From assembly GCF_022095695.1 (NCBI RefSeq), contig NZ_JAIFZM010000006.1, forward strand, positions 124,001-188,000: 64,000 nt of DNA, in the 5' to 3' direction. This stretch comes from Oceanobacillus jordanicus. GTDB taxonomy: Bacteria > Bacillota > Bacilli > Bacillales > Amphibacillaceae. A program made the position numbers and the translations under genes. The notes beneath the pieces are model-generated. The model made no database searches, was not told the DNA's origin, and worked only from the letters and a program-made list of their open reading frames with translations. Below are positions 51,939 to 59,785 of this stretch, in pieces (the first letter of the stretch is position 1; each line of letters begins with the position of its first letter).

Positions 51939-53056
51939 TGACAAAGAAAATTGTAGTTGGATTAATTGCGGCTCCAGAGCTACCTGCGACTATCGGAAAA
52001 AAGTATATTGAAAAGATTCCTCACCAACTTCAGAAACAAATTGAAAAAGATGTTTCATGGGAAATGGAGTTTATTGTAGATCCACTTACTGGAGCAGCGG
52101 AGACAGTGGGTGAAATGTTAGAGAAAGCAATTGAAATAAAGAAAGCAGAGGGATGGGATTATGCGGTGTGTTTAACGGACCTCCCTCTGTTTCACAATAA
52201 AAACCTTGTGGGTGCAGATATTAGTCTGCACCATGCTGTTGCACAATTATCAATCCCTGTTTTTGGCTGGCTACCAACCAAGAAACGAATCGAGAAATCC
52301 ATCATTCAAATTATTAGGGAGATTTATTATTATCAAGGTAATTCTGATAAAATTGAGGAACTTGAGAAATCAGACCCTGAAGTTGTACTTCAGAAGCAAT
52401 TTCCGGTTAGTCGGGTAAAACGACTCAGCACCGATGATGATCATGTGGGGAAAGAAGCGCGCTATATTGTGTTTCCAAAAAAGCTAGGGATATTACGTTT
52501 GCTAATGGGAATGACACAAGCAAATCGACCGATGAGTATTATGCCTTCTTTTAAAAGAATAATTGCGGTAGCTTTTTCTACAGGTATTTTTGGTCTTATC
52601 TTTTCTACAATATGGGAACTAAGCTATCTTCTTAGCACCTACAGACTTTTGGGGTTAAATGCAGCGGCTATTGGTTTAATGGTATTCTGGATTATTACTG
52701 CACATAATCTTTGGGAAAACTCGGCCACACGTACAGACTCAAAACTAAGACGTTTATATAATCAAACAACAGTTCTCACTTTACTGATATCTGTGTTAAG
52801 TTATTATGCCGTTCTATTCTTATTGTTTCTTATTGCAATTGTTATTGTCATACCGCCAGACGTGTTTGTGTTTTCCATAAATCTAAAAGAAGAGTTTACG
52901 TTCCTATACTTCCTTCGATTAGCTTGGATTGCAACTTCTATTTCTACAATTGTTGGTGCAATTGGCGCAAGTCTGGAAAATGAAGAACTAGTTCGTGACA
53001 TAACGTATGGATATCGACAAAAAAGGAGATATAATGATATAAACTCCAAAGAATAG
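51938..53056 (+). CDS. membrane protein of unknown function, second of the pair
   Basis: 372 aa from ATG 51938, AAGAGGTG upstream in the tail of the first gene. Same architecture and clear similarity throughout: VVGLIAAPELPATIGKKY, SWEMEFIVDPLTGAAE, WDYAVCLTDLPLFHNK, VAQLSIPVFGWLPTKKRIE, TQANRPMSIMPSFKRI, AHNLWENSATRTDSKLRRLY, TIVGAIGASLENEELVRDITY. The two proteins probably work as a heteromer. The soluble domain may bind a nucleotide or ligand, but no P-loop is present. Confidence 0.82.
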   Translation: MTKKIVVGLIAAPELPATIGKKYIEKIPHQLQKQIEKDVSWEMEFIVDPLTGAAETVGEMLEKAIEIKKAEGWDYAVCLTDLPLFHNKNLVGADISLHHAVAQLSIPVFGWLPTKKRIEKSIIQIIREIYYYQGNSDKIEELEKSDPEVVLQKQFPVSRVKRLSTDDDHVGKEARYIVFPKKLGILRLLMGMTQANRPMSIMPSFKRIIAVAFSTGIFGLIFSTIWELSYLLSTYRLLGLNAAAIGLMVFWIITAHNLWENSATRTDSKLRRLYNQTTVLTLLISVLSYYAVLFLLFLIAIVIVIPPDVFVFSINLKEEFTFLYFLRLAWIATSISTIVGAIGASLENEELVRDITYGYRQKRRYNDINSKE

Positions 53057-53277
53057 GGAAACGCTTCCTCTCAACTCGCAGTGGGACTAAGCAATCAAAT
53101 TTTTTTTGAAATAACACTTCTAATTACTTGCTTTTTAATCTAGAAAAGGTTAAAGTGGATAGTAGCAAAAGGAAATTGGAGTTTGAATAATACTTTACGA
53201 TCTCTTTATCAAAGTGGTGTAAAAGTATTTATGATTCAATTACTTTGCACGATATTTTGTATAAGGAGGTCATTTTA

Positions 53278-53475
53278 ATGACTGGTAAAGTAAAATGGTT
53301 TAACGCAGAAAAAGGTTTTGGTTTCATCGAACGCGAAGACGGAGACGATGTATTCGTACATTTCTCAGCTATCCAATCAGAAGGTTTCAAAACTCTTGAA
53401 GAAGGTCAAGATGTTGAATTTGAAATCGTTGAAGGTAACCGCGGACCGCAAGCAGCTAACGTTGTTCGCCTATAA
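53278..53475 (+). CDS. cspD: cold-shock protein
   Basis: 65 aa single-domain CSP with both RNA-binding motifs KGFGFI and DVFVHF. Binds single-stranded RNA/DNA and acts as an RNA chaperone. Start ATG 53278 with AAGGAGG. The upstream 220 bp have no ORF and probably hold the long leader usual for csp genes. The symbol is a best guess within the CspB/C/D group. Confidence 0.93.
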   Translation: MTGKVKWFNAEKGFGFIEREDGDDVFVHFSAIQSEGFKTLEEGQDVEFEIVEGNRGPQAANVVRL

Positions 53476-53486
53476 TAGTTAATTAC

Positions 53487-53525
53487 AAAAAGGTTTATCT
53501 CATCCGTGAGATAAGCCTTTTTTTG
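53487..53525 (+). terminator. terminator of the csp gene
   Basis: AAAAAGGTTTATCTCA / TGAGATAAGCCTTTTT with loop TCCG and one G-T pair, followed by Ts. Confidence 0.93.
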
Positions 53526-53596
53526 TACCATAGAGTATTTGCTCAAGAATGTTAAAGAAGCTAACGGACTATAGAAATGAAAAAAGGGGGAAGAGT

Positions 53597-54286
53597 ATGG
53601 AAAGTTTTAACTGGAAAGAAACGGCTGAGGTAGAATGGGATAGCCGGGCCGACTTTTGGCACGAACGTAGCAGGAGCATGTGGGATACAGGCAGCAGAAA
53701 GACTATTCTTCCTTTTATACAACGACATGTTAAACAGGGAAGCGGTATACTGGATGTTGGGTGTGGGGATGGATATGGCTCCTATTTGCTAAACAAGGCA
53801 GGTTATGGCGTAACGGGTGTCGACCTTTCCGTTGAAATGATCACACATGCTAAAAAGACGGCGCCACAGCGTGAAATCGTCTATCAAAAAGCGGATGTAA
53901 ATGATTTACCCTTCCCGACAAGTTCATTTGATGCACTCATGGCCATTAATGTTTTAGAATGGACTGAGAATCCATTCCATGCATTAAAGGAAATGATTCG
54001 AGTTACAAAAGAGGGTGGATACCTTTGCGTTGGGATTTTAGGACCAACGGCTGGGCCACGTGTGAACAGTTTTCCCAGGTTATATGGTGAAAAAGCAATT
54101 TGCAATACCATGATGCCATGGGAACTTAAAAAGCTGGCAATGCAGGTAAATCTTCAACATATTGATGACATTGGAGTTTATAAAAAAGAAGTGAAACCAA
54201 CCGAGGTAGAGAACATGCCACTGGACCTAAAACAAGCACTATCCTTCATGTGGGTGTATCTCTTTGAGAAGGCTGGAACCACGTAG
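53597..54286 (+). CDS. class I SAM-dependent methyltransferase
   Basis: 229 aa from ATG 53597 (AAAGGGGG upstream). SAM-binding motif ILDVGCGDGYGSYLL, then VTGVDLSVEMITHAKK, the post-II segment FDALMAINVLEWTENPFHAL and YLCVGILGPTAGPR. Methyltransf_11-type enzyme of unknown substrate; similar proteins in B. subtilis (YodH-like) are also uncharacterised. Monocistronic. Confidence 0.87.
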   Translation: MESFNWKETAEVEWDSRADFWHERSRSMWDTGSRKTILPFIQRHVKQGSGILDVGCGDGYGSYLLNKAGYGVTGVDLSVEMITHAKKTAPQREIVYQKADVNDLPFPTSSFDALMAINVLEWTENPFHALKEMIRVTKEGGYLCVGILGPTAGPRVNSFPRLYGEKAICNTMMPWELKKLAMQVNLQHIDDIGVYKKEVKPTEVENMPLDLKQALSFMWVYLFEKAGTT

Positions 54287-54364
54287 ATGAGTTGTGGAGT
54301 TTAAGCAAATGTAAGGTAGTGTTTTTACTTTCCATTCGTAGATGATTGAGGACAATATAGCGTA

Positions 54365-54545
54365 GGCAAAACATGGAGACTCCTTGAAAATGCATTAAGC
54401 ATTTTCTGCGTGCGATGAGTCGCTGACGAACCCTTACTTGTCCAGTGGGAACAGCGCGAGTCCGAAGACCCCGGAAGAAGCGTCCTTTGCTTCTGAGGAG
54501 GCTGAGGCCGTGCCCACGGAAAGCGCAATGTTATGCTGTAGTGAG
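54365..54545 (+). repeat. dispersed Bacillaceae GC-rich repeat
   Basis: Contains GTGGGAACAGCGCGAGTCCG, AAGACCCCGGAAGAAGC, TGAGGAGGCTGAGGCCG and TGCCCACGGAAAGCG. From memory this word order (GGGAACAGC-CGAG-CCGAAGACCCC-GAGGAGGCT-GCCC-CGGAAAGCG) is a repeat common in Bacillus and relatives. AAAATGC-ATTAA-GCATTTT forms a hairpin near its left side. It ends just before the ribosome binding site of the next small gene and so may form its leader. Confidence 0.65.
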
Positions 54546-54581
54546 AAATTCCAACTTGTCCTAGAAGTAAGGAGGATTACA

Positions 54582-54869
54582 ATGGATAAAAAGGAAATGG
54601 AAGATCAAGTAATAAAAAGTTATCAAAGTGATGAAAAAATGATGATCTTAATCTATGCACAATGGTGTATTAATAATGATCTAGACCCCGAAGCATTATA
54701 TGTTAAAGCCTATCCGAATCAGCTACATAACCCATCCTTAACGGAAGCAATGGAGCTTACGGTACCGAAGAAAGAGTCTGAAGAAATACCAACACATACG
54801 GTGTTACAGGTGCTACAGTTGTTCGGCAATGACGACTTAGCCTTTATCGTCCAAAGTGAATTGGATTAG
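54582..54869 (+). CDS. conserved small hypothetical protein (95 aa)
   Basis: 95 aa from ATG 54582, AAGGAGG 6 nt upstream; the frame extends back into the GC-rich repeat, which is not coding. Soluble and acidic: DQVIKSYQSDEKMMILIYAQW, CINNDLDPEALYVKAYPNQ, THTVLQVLQLFGNDDLAFIV. It looks like a small helical protein found in Bacillaceae; no function recognised. Own terminator. Confidence 0.78.
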   Translation: MDKKEMEDQVIKSYQSDEKMMILIYAQWCINNDLDPEALYVKAYPNQLHNPSLTEAMELTVPKKESEEIPTHTVLQVLQLFGNDDLAFIVQSELD

Positions 54870-54917
54870 AAAAACGCACGTTCGCTCGCTTTTTAGCGAA
54901 TGTGTACGTTTTTCTAA
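54868..54917 (+). terminator. terminator after the 95-aa gene
   Basis: AGAAAAACG (54868-54876) / ACGTTTTTCT (54906-54915) with inner TTCGCT/AGCGAA. Confidence 0.85.
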
Positions 54918-54974
54918 TACTTGGGGCTTCAAAATTTAAACTACGTCGTTATTGCTTCCTAGCTGAAATTTTAT

Positions 54975-55128
54975 CCCGGTGCAACCGTCCGTAAGACTCC
55001 CACTTCAAAACATGAGGTGAAACAGTGATGTTAAAGTGGGAGTAAACGGACGCTAACACCCCGATTCGTTCAACTAACAATCAGTGGGGGAAGAATGAAA
55101 ACCCCCACTGATTGAAGTTTCACTTTAT
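54975..55128 (+). mobile_element. palindrome-associated repeat, copy 7
   Basis: Closest to consensus at the ends: CCCGGTGCAACCGTCCG after TTTAT (54970-54974), right hairpin AATCAGTGGGGG (55079-55090) / CCCCCACTGATT (55102-55113) perfect, end GAAGTTTCACTTTAT. Left hairpin arms CGTCCGTAAGACTCCCACTT and AAGTGGGAGTAAACGGACG. The left flank (54919-54974) is the module also seen alone at 49.44 kb. Lies between convergent genes. Confidence 0.8.
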
Positions 55129-55149
55129 GCTTTCCTAAGTGTAAACAAA

Positions 55150-55176
55150 AGAGAGAACAGAAATAATCTGTTCTCA
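55150..55176 (-). terminator. terminator of ykwC
   Basis: GAGAACAG / CTGTTCTC (55153-55160 with 55168-55175), followed on the minus strand by TTTTG. Confidence 0.8.
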
Positions 55177-55189
55177 ATCTTTTAACACC

Positions 55190-56065
55190 TTATTGTTCGA
55201 ATAGTTTTATAAGTGCCTGTGTACCACTATCATTTTCCCCTTTTTCTGCTAGCTCTTTGTATAGCTTAAATGAAAGAGCCAACCCTGGGGTCTCCATGCC
55301 AAGCTCCTTAGCAGATTCTAATGCAAGGGTCATATCCTTGATAAAGTGCTTTACATAAAATCCCGGTGCATCATCGCCAGCAATCATTCTTGGTGCTAAT
55401 TTTGACAAAGAGAAACTCCCTGCGGCACCCGTTGTAATGGTATCGAGCACTCTAGACGGATCTAGACCGGCTTTTTTTGCATAGACAATCGCTTCACATA
55501 CCCCAATCATGTTTGAAGCAATCGCAATTTGATTACTTAACTTTGTATGCTGTCCAGCACCTGCTTCACCCTGTAGAATAATATTTTCTCCCATTGCCTC
55601 CAATACAGGAAGTACTGTAGTAAATGCTTCTTCATTACCACCTGCCATAATGGCTAGCGCGCCATTTTTAGCACCAATATCCCCACCGGATACAGGGGCA
55701 TCTAGTGCGTAGACGCCTTTTTCTTTTGCACGATCGTAAATTTCTTTAGCTAATGCAGGTTTTGATGTTGTCATGTCAATTAGGTAGCTGCCAGAATTAG
55801 CATGTGCGAGCAATCCATCTTTGCCAAGATAAACCTCTTCAACATCCTGAGGATAGCCAACAATGGTGATGATAATATGGCTAGAGGTAGCAAGATCTTT
55901 TACAGAATCTGCCCACTCTGCACCTTGTTCCAATAATGGAAGTGCTTTTTCTTTTGTCCGGGTGTAGACTGTCACGGAAAACCCATCTTGCATTAAATTT
56001 TTAACCATGCTGCTTCCCATGACACCTGTCCCGATAAACCCAATTCGCTGTTCCTTGATACCCAT
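55190..56065 (-). CDS. ykwC: beta-hydroxyacid dehydrogenase family (3-hydroxyisobutyrate dehydrogenase-like)
   Basis: 291 aa. Rossmann motif IGFIGTGVMGSSMVKNLM, substrate-binding DAPVSGGDIGAKNGALAIM, catalytic Lys in GQHTKLSNQIAIASNM and a C-terminal helical domain with KDMTLALESAKELG. Length and blocks match B. subtilis YkwC. NAD(P)-dependent oxidation of a short beta-hydroxy acid, substrate not established. Monocistronic. Confidence 0.88.
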   Translation of the reverse strand: MGIKEQRIGFIGTGVMGSSMVKNLMQDGFSVTVYTRTKEKALPLLEQGAEWADSVKDLATSSHIIITIVGYPQDVEEVYLGKDGLLAHANSGSYLIDMTTSKPALAKEIYDRAKEKGVYALDAPVSGGDIGAKNGALAIMAGGNEEAFTTVLPVLEAMGENIILQGEAGAGQHTKLSNQIAIASNMIGVCEAIVYAKKAGLDPSRVLDTITTGAAGSFSLSKLAPRMIAGDDAPGFYVKHFIKDMTLALESAKELGMETPGLALSFKLYKELAEKGENDSGTQALIKLFEQ

Positions 56066-56155
56066 TAATTCGCGCCTCCTAATTGAATTTCATGTGCTAA
56101 TTTGTCGTAATATTTTATGTAGCATCTAGTGTTTCTCTTTAAAAAAGTATAGCAT

Positions 56156-56188
56156 AAAAAGGAGGCATACAATGTGTGTATACCTCCT
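56156..56188 (-). terminator. terminator of the 56.2-57.1 kb aldo/keto reductase gene
   Basis: On the minus strand AGGAGGTATAC / GTATGCCTCCT with one G-T pair, then TTTTT. Confidence 0.88.
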
Positions 56189-56196
56189 AATCACTG

Positions 56197-57132
56197 TTAA
56201 CTTTTGAATATAGTATCGATCTCTTTCATTTCTTCAGTGGTCAATTCCACGTTGAGTGTCTGTAGGTTATTTAATACTTGATTAGCGCGTTTTGCGCCAG
56301 GAATAACCACATCAATAGCATCCCGAGTTAAATACCACGCTAGCACGACATGTGCAACCTCGACATTTTTATTGTTAGCTATTTTACGTACCTTTTCCAC
56401 CTTTTCTAAGTTACGAAGGAATGTTTCCCCTTGGAAGTTTGGTGCCTTAGCACGGCCATCCTCAAAGGTAGTGTTTTTATCGTATTTCCCTGCAAGTAAA
56501 CCAGAAGCAAACGGGAAATAGGGTACAAAGGATATGTTGTTTTCTGTTGTATAAGGGAAATATTCGGTTTCTGCAGCTCTGTTCAGAAGATTATATTCTC
56601 CCTGAAGTACATCCACATAGCCGTCTTTATTAGCTTCTTTTAGTTGATCAAGAGAAAAATTAGATACACCTATTGATTTTATTTTACCCTGATCCTTCAG
56701 TTCTTTTAATGCACCAACCGCTTCATCCTTAGGAGTTTCTTCATCTGGGAAGTGGATATAAAATAAATCAATATAATCTGTTTGAAGGCGTTTAAGACTA
56801 TCTTCCACAGATTGCTTTAAAAAAGCGGGTGAATTATCGAAAACGATGTCCTTTCCAACAAATTTGTGCGCACCCTTGGTTGCAAGTACTACTTCCTGAC
56901 GTTTACCTGTTTCTTTAATAACTTGCCCAACAAGTTCTTCTGAACGTTCTGGACCATAAATGTAAGCAGTGTCCAAAAAGTTCATACCATTGTCAATGGC
57001 TGTTTTAACTAATTCCTTGCCTGCTTCTTCGTCAAGATTTGGATAAATATTGTGTCCACCAACAGCGTTTGTCCCTAAGCCGATCGGGTTAACTGTCAGC
57101 TCTGTTTGTCCTATTTTCGTCTTGTTTTCCAT
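56197..57132 (-). CDS. aldo/keto reductase (YccK/IolS-like)
   Basis: 311 aa. Catalytic Asp and Tyr in [16 protein letters not shown], Lys in LATKGAHKF, His in [13 protein letters not shown]-terminal NADP-binding [16 protein letters not shown]. Belongs to the longer AKR11/12-like group with B. subtilis YccK and IolS. Substrate unknown. GGAGAGG lies before the ATG. Confidence 0.9.
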   Translation of the reverse strand: MENKTKIGQTELTVNPIGLGTNAVGGHNIYPNLDEEAGKELVKTAIDNGMNFLDTAYIYGPERSEELVGQVIKETGKRQEVVLATKGAHKFVGKDIVFDNSPAFLKQSVEDSLKRLQTDYIDLFYIHFPDEETPKDEAVGALKELKDQGKIKSIGVSNFSLDQLKEANKDGYVDVLQGEYNLLNRAAETEYFPYTTENNISFVPYFPFASGLLAGKYDKNTTFEDGRAKAPNFQGETFLRNLEKVEKVRKIANNKNVEVAHVVLAWYLTRDAIDVVIPGAKRANQVLNNLQTLNVELTTEEMKEIDTIFKS

Positions 57133-57228
57133 GGGTAATATCCTCTCCTTCTTAAGCGTTGTGAATTATCCTTTACGATAATCCCTGCATATAATAGTAT
57201 AAGGAAAAAAGCAAAGGAAGGAAAAGAA

Positions 57229-57675
57229 ATGAACTGGCATACAAAAGCATTCTCTGAACTAACGACTACTGAACTGTATAAACTTTTGAAAGCACGAACG
57301 GACGTATTTGTCGTTGAGCAAAACTGCGCCTACCCGGAACTAGATAATTATGATCAGGAAAGCATGCACTTATATTTAGAGGAAGAAGATGAAATCGTTG
57401 CACTGGTACGTATGATCCCTGCAGGTAACAAGTACACAGAGGCGTCAATTGGAAGAGTAATGGTGGTCAACAAATTCCGTGGCAAGGGCTATGCGAGAAA
57501 AGTGATGGAAAAGGCTCTGCAATTTATCGCAGAAGAATGGAAAGAATCTGGAATTAAGATTCAGGCACAAGAATATTTAAAAGCGTTTTACCAATCACTT
57601 GGGTTTAAGCAAGTTACAGAACCATATTTAGATGATGGGATTTTACATATTGACATGATTTGGGAGTCGAAATAA
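57229..57675 (+). CDS. elaA: ElaA-type GNAT acetyltransferase
   Basis: 148 aa. The ElaA opening is complete: ELYKLLKARTDVFVVEQNC, PELDNYDQES. Acetyl-CoA loop IGRVMVVNKFRGKGYARKVM, then AQEYLKAFYQSLGFKQV. Function in cells unknown; some ElaA proteins acylate small amines. AGGAAGG precedes the ATG. Confidence 0.93.
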   Translation: MNWHTKAFSELTTTELYKLLKARTDVFVVEQNCAYPELDNYDQESMHLYLEEEDEIVALVRMIPAGNKYTEASIGRVMVVNKFRGKGYARKVMEKALQFIAEEWKESGIKIQAQEYLKAFYQSLGFKQVTEPYLDDGILHIDMIWESK

Positions 57676-57742
57676 AGAATCACCCTCGATTGTTTTGCAC
57701 ATAGTATACCTACATAGTTAAAGCAATTAGAGGAGGATCCGT

Positions 57743-58447
57743 ATGATCACCAAAGAGCAATTATTGCAATGTAAAGCAGACTTGGTGCAAAGGCAGAATG
57801 AACTGATAAATCATATACAGGATCATTTTGGTACAACACTTGAACTGGCAAAAGAATCGGTGAGTGAACTATCCAATTACGATAACCACCCCGGTGATTT
57901 GGGGACAGAGCTGTTTGAAAGAGAAAAGGATATTGCCTTGAACGAGCATGCTGAAACAGAGCTTGAGGATATTAATAAGGCCTTGCATGCGGTAGAGGAA
58001 GGGACATATGGTATTTGTAGCCAATGTGGTGCAGATATCCCCTTTGAAAGGTTAGCTGCCCTGCCAACTGCCGACCGTTGTATGGAGCACGCTGGAAATA
58101 ATGTGATTTTTGAAGAAGACCGTACTGTAGAAGAAGAGGTCTTTAGCCCCAATATTAACCCAGATGAAGAAACAGATGAAACGCAGGTTTCCTATGATGC
58201 AGAAGACACCTGGCAGGAAGTAAGCAGATATGGTACTTCCGAAACAGCTTCTGATTTTTATGGAGATCAAGAAAACTATGATGAGATGTATCCGAATAGT
58301 GATGAACTTGTAGGTTCTGCAGAAAATGTAGAAGAGTTTCTCGCTGCAGATATTGATGGAAAGTTTGAAGGGGTTACCTATAACCACAATCGTTATGAAA
58401 AGAATCTCGATTCAGTGGAAAGTGATAGTGATGATGAAACCATATAG
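57743..58447 (+). CDS. yteA: YteA-family DksA/TraR zinc-finger protein
   Basis: 234 aa. N-terminal coiled coil (EQLLQCKADLVQRQNELINH), a central DxxDE-like acidic region (HPGDLGTELFEREKDIAL) and the zinc finger CSQCGADIPFERLAALPTADRC, whose fourth ligand is His (CMEH) instead of Cys. Acidic C-terminal half of about 110 residues. Proteins of this group are called YteA family sporulation proteins; a role at RNA polymerase is possible by analogy with DksA. GAGGAGG upstream. Confidence 0.88.
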   Translation: MITKEQLLQCKADLVQRQNELINHIQDHFGTTLELAKESVSELSNYDNHPGDLGTELFEREKDIALNEHAETELEDINKALHAVEEGTYGICSQCGADIPFERLAALPTADRCMEHAGNNVIFEEDRTVEEEVFSPNINPDEETDETQVSYDAEDTWQEVSRYGTSETASDFYGDQENYDEMYPNSDELVGSAENVEEFLAADIDGKFEGVTYNHNRYEKNLDSVESDSDDETI

Positions 58448-58486
58448 TCCATACTTCCGTATTATTAATTAGAGGGAGTGGATAAG

Positions 58487-58693
58487 ATGAGTGAACAAAC
58501 GGGTTGTATTAAATGCGGGAGTACTGATGCAGATTCAAAGGAAGTTGCCATGACGGGGACTGGCCTATCCAAAATGTTTGATATGCAGCATAATCAATTT
58601 CTTGTTGTGTACTGTAAAAACTGCGGATACTCCGAATTTTATAATAAGAAAAGTTCAACTGGCAGTAATGTCTTTGACTTATTTTTTGGATAG
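58487..58693 (+). CDS. zinc-ribbon nucleic-acid-binding-like protein (COG3478 type)
   Basis: 68 aa from ATG 58487 with GGGAGTGG upstream (a GTG at 58478 overlaps it). Cys pairs CIKCGSTDAD and VYCKNCGYSEFYNK form a four-Cys zinc ribbon around MTGTGLSKMFDMQHN. The C-terminus is NVFDLFFG. Probably binds nucleic acid; role unknown. Terminator follows. Confidence 0.85.
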   Translation: MSEQTGCIKCGSTDADSKEVAMTGTGLSKMFDMQHNQFLVVYCKNCGYSEFYNKKSSTGSNVFDLFFG

Positions 58694-58694
58694 C

Positions 58695-58729
58695 AAAAAG
58701 CGGACCTTATGGAAAGGTCCGCTTTTCCT
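58695..58729 (+). terminator. terminator after zinc-ribbon gene
   Basis: AAAAGCGGACCTT / AAGGTCCGCTTTT with loop ATGGA. Confidence 0.9.
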
Positions 58730-58766
58730 TGTATTCAATACCGTTTTATATTTAGCTAAACTTAAT

Positions 58767-59570
58767 TTATAAGAAGCTACTTAACATACCGCCAAATAAT
58801 ACACTCGAAATATTGACTAAAAGGTAACCAGAGGCAAGTAAGGTTACGAAGTAAATGCCGATTAGCAAGTAAATACGGTCAAATGCCGGAGCAGGCTTTT
58901 CAAGTAAGATAAAGGTTGGCACTACTAGGATAGGTCCTAGCAGACCGACTAGGATGAAAATTCCTGAAAGAGAAATCCCAACTAGAGCTAGTAGAGAGCC
59001 TAAGACAGTTAAAACTAAAAACGGCACCGAATATGCCCCAGTCTTCGCTACAACAGCTGTAAATGATAAAGATTGCCCACCAATTTTCACTCCTGCAAAG
59101 GAGATGGCTGCAATTACACCGAACAAAACTAAAAACTGGATAAGTGGTAACAGAAAGCTATCAACAAAGGATACCCGCATGAAATAAGAACCAATGCTAC
59201 TTGAGATTATGTACGATCCAAGGGAGATTAGCAGGGAAAAAATGACGATAGTTATAATACCTGAAATCAATTGGCTGCTTGTGACGTTCTGTCCTTCGCT
59301 AGGCTTTTTCAAAAGCTTTACAAAGAACGCCCCAAACTGCGAAGTCTCTCTTTTTACTGTCTCCATAAAATCATTCGACTGACTCTGGTTTTGCTGCTGT
59401 CCTGATGCTAGTGGCTGGCTCGGTTCACCAACATTGCTTTCCTGTTCTAAGGTAGGATCAGTGTTTACAGGTTCCTGAGTAGCTGCATTGTTCTCTACTG
59501 GTAACGGCGCACCACAATTCGTGCAAAACTTTCCTTCTTCTGTTTGCTGTCCACAACTTGGACAAATCAT
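58767..59570 (-). CDS. zinc-ribbon multi-pass membrane protein, unknown function
   Basis: 267 aa from ATG 59570 (AGGAGTG upstream), which places the zinc ribbon first: MICPSCGQQTEEGKFCTNCGA. A Pro/Glu/Gln-rich linker of about 60 residues follows, then about five membrane segments (ISGIITIVIFSLLISLGSYI, FLLPLIQFLVLFGVIAAISF and more). Zinc ribbon plus a Yip1/DUF-type membrane domain is a common Bacillaceae layout of unknown role. Monocistronic. Confidence 0.8.
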   Translation of the reverse strand: MICPSCGQQTEEGKFCTNCGAPLPVENNAATQEPVNTDPTLEQESNVGEPSQPLASGQQQNQSQSNDFMETVKRETSQFGAFFVKLLKKPSEGQNVTSSQLISGIITIVIFSLLISLGSYIISSSIGSYFMRVSFVDSFLLPLIQFLVLFGVIAAISFAGVKIGGQSLSFTAVVAKTGAYSVPFLVLTVLGSLLALVGISLSGIFILVGLLGPILVVPTFILLEKPAPAFDRIYLLIGIYFVTLLASGYLLVNISSVLFGGMLSSFL

Positions 59571-59732
59571 AAAATCACTCCTTCTTATTATTTGGATACT
59601 TACATGCATTCGACAAAAATAGTGTAAATCCTGTTTTTGTTGGAAATTATTAATAAATCAATTTGAAGTAAACCGCTCGCAGATTGATATTAGAAGAAAT
59701 GTACGCACCCTCTATAAGTATAATGCGAAAAA

Positions 59733-59768
59733 GCAAAAAAAAGAAGGGAGGATAGTCCCCCCTTCTAA
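59733..59768 (-). terminator. terminator of htrB
   Basis: On the minus strand AGAAGGGGGGACTATCCTCCC, then TTCTTTTTTTT; stem AGAAGGG-GGA / TCC-CCCTTCT. Confidence 0.92.
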
Positions 59769-59785
59769 AGAATTTCACGTGACGT

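Noticed and set aside
54325-54581. ORFs through the GC-rich repeat, including an upstream extension of the 95-aa gene
   Set aside because: The sequence is a dispersed noncoding repeat; the AAGGAGG site fixes the start at 54582.
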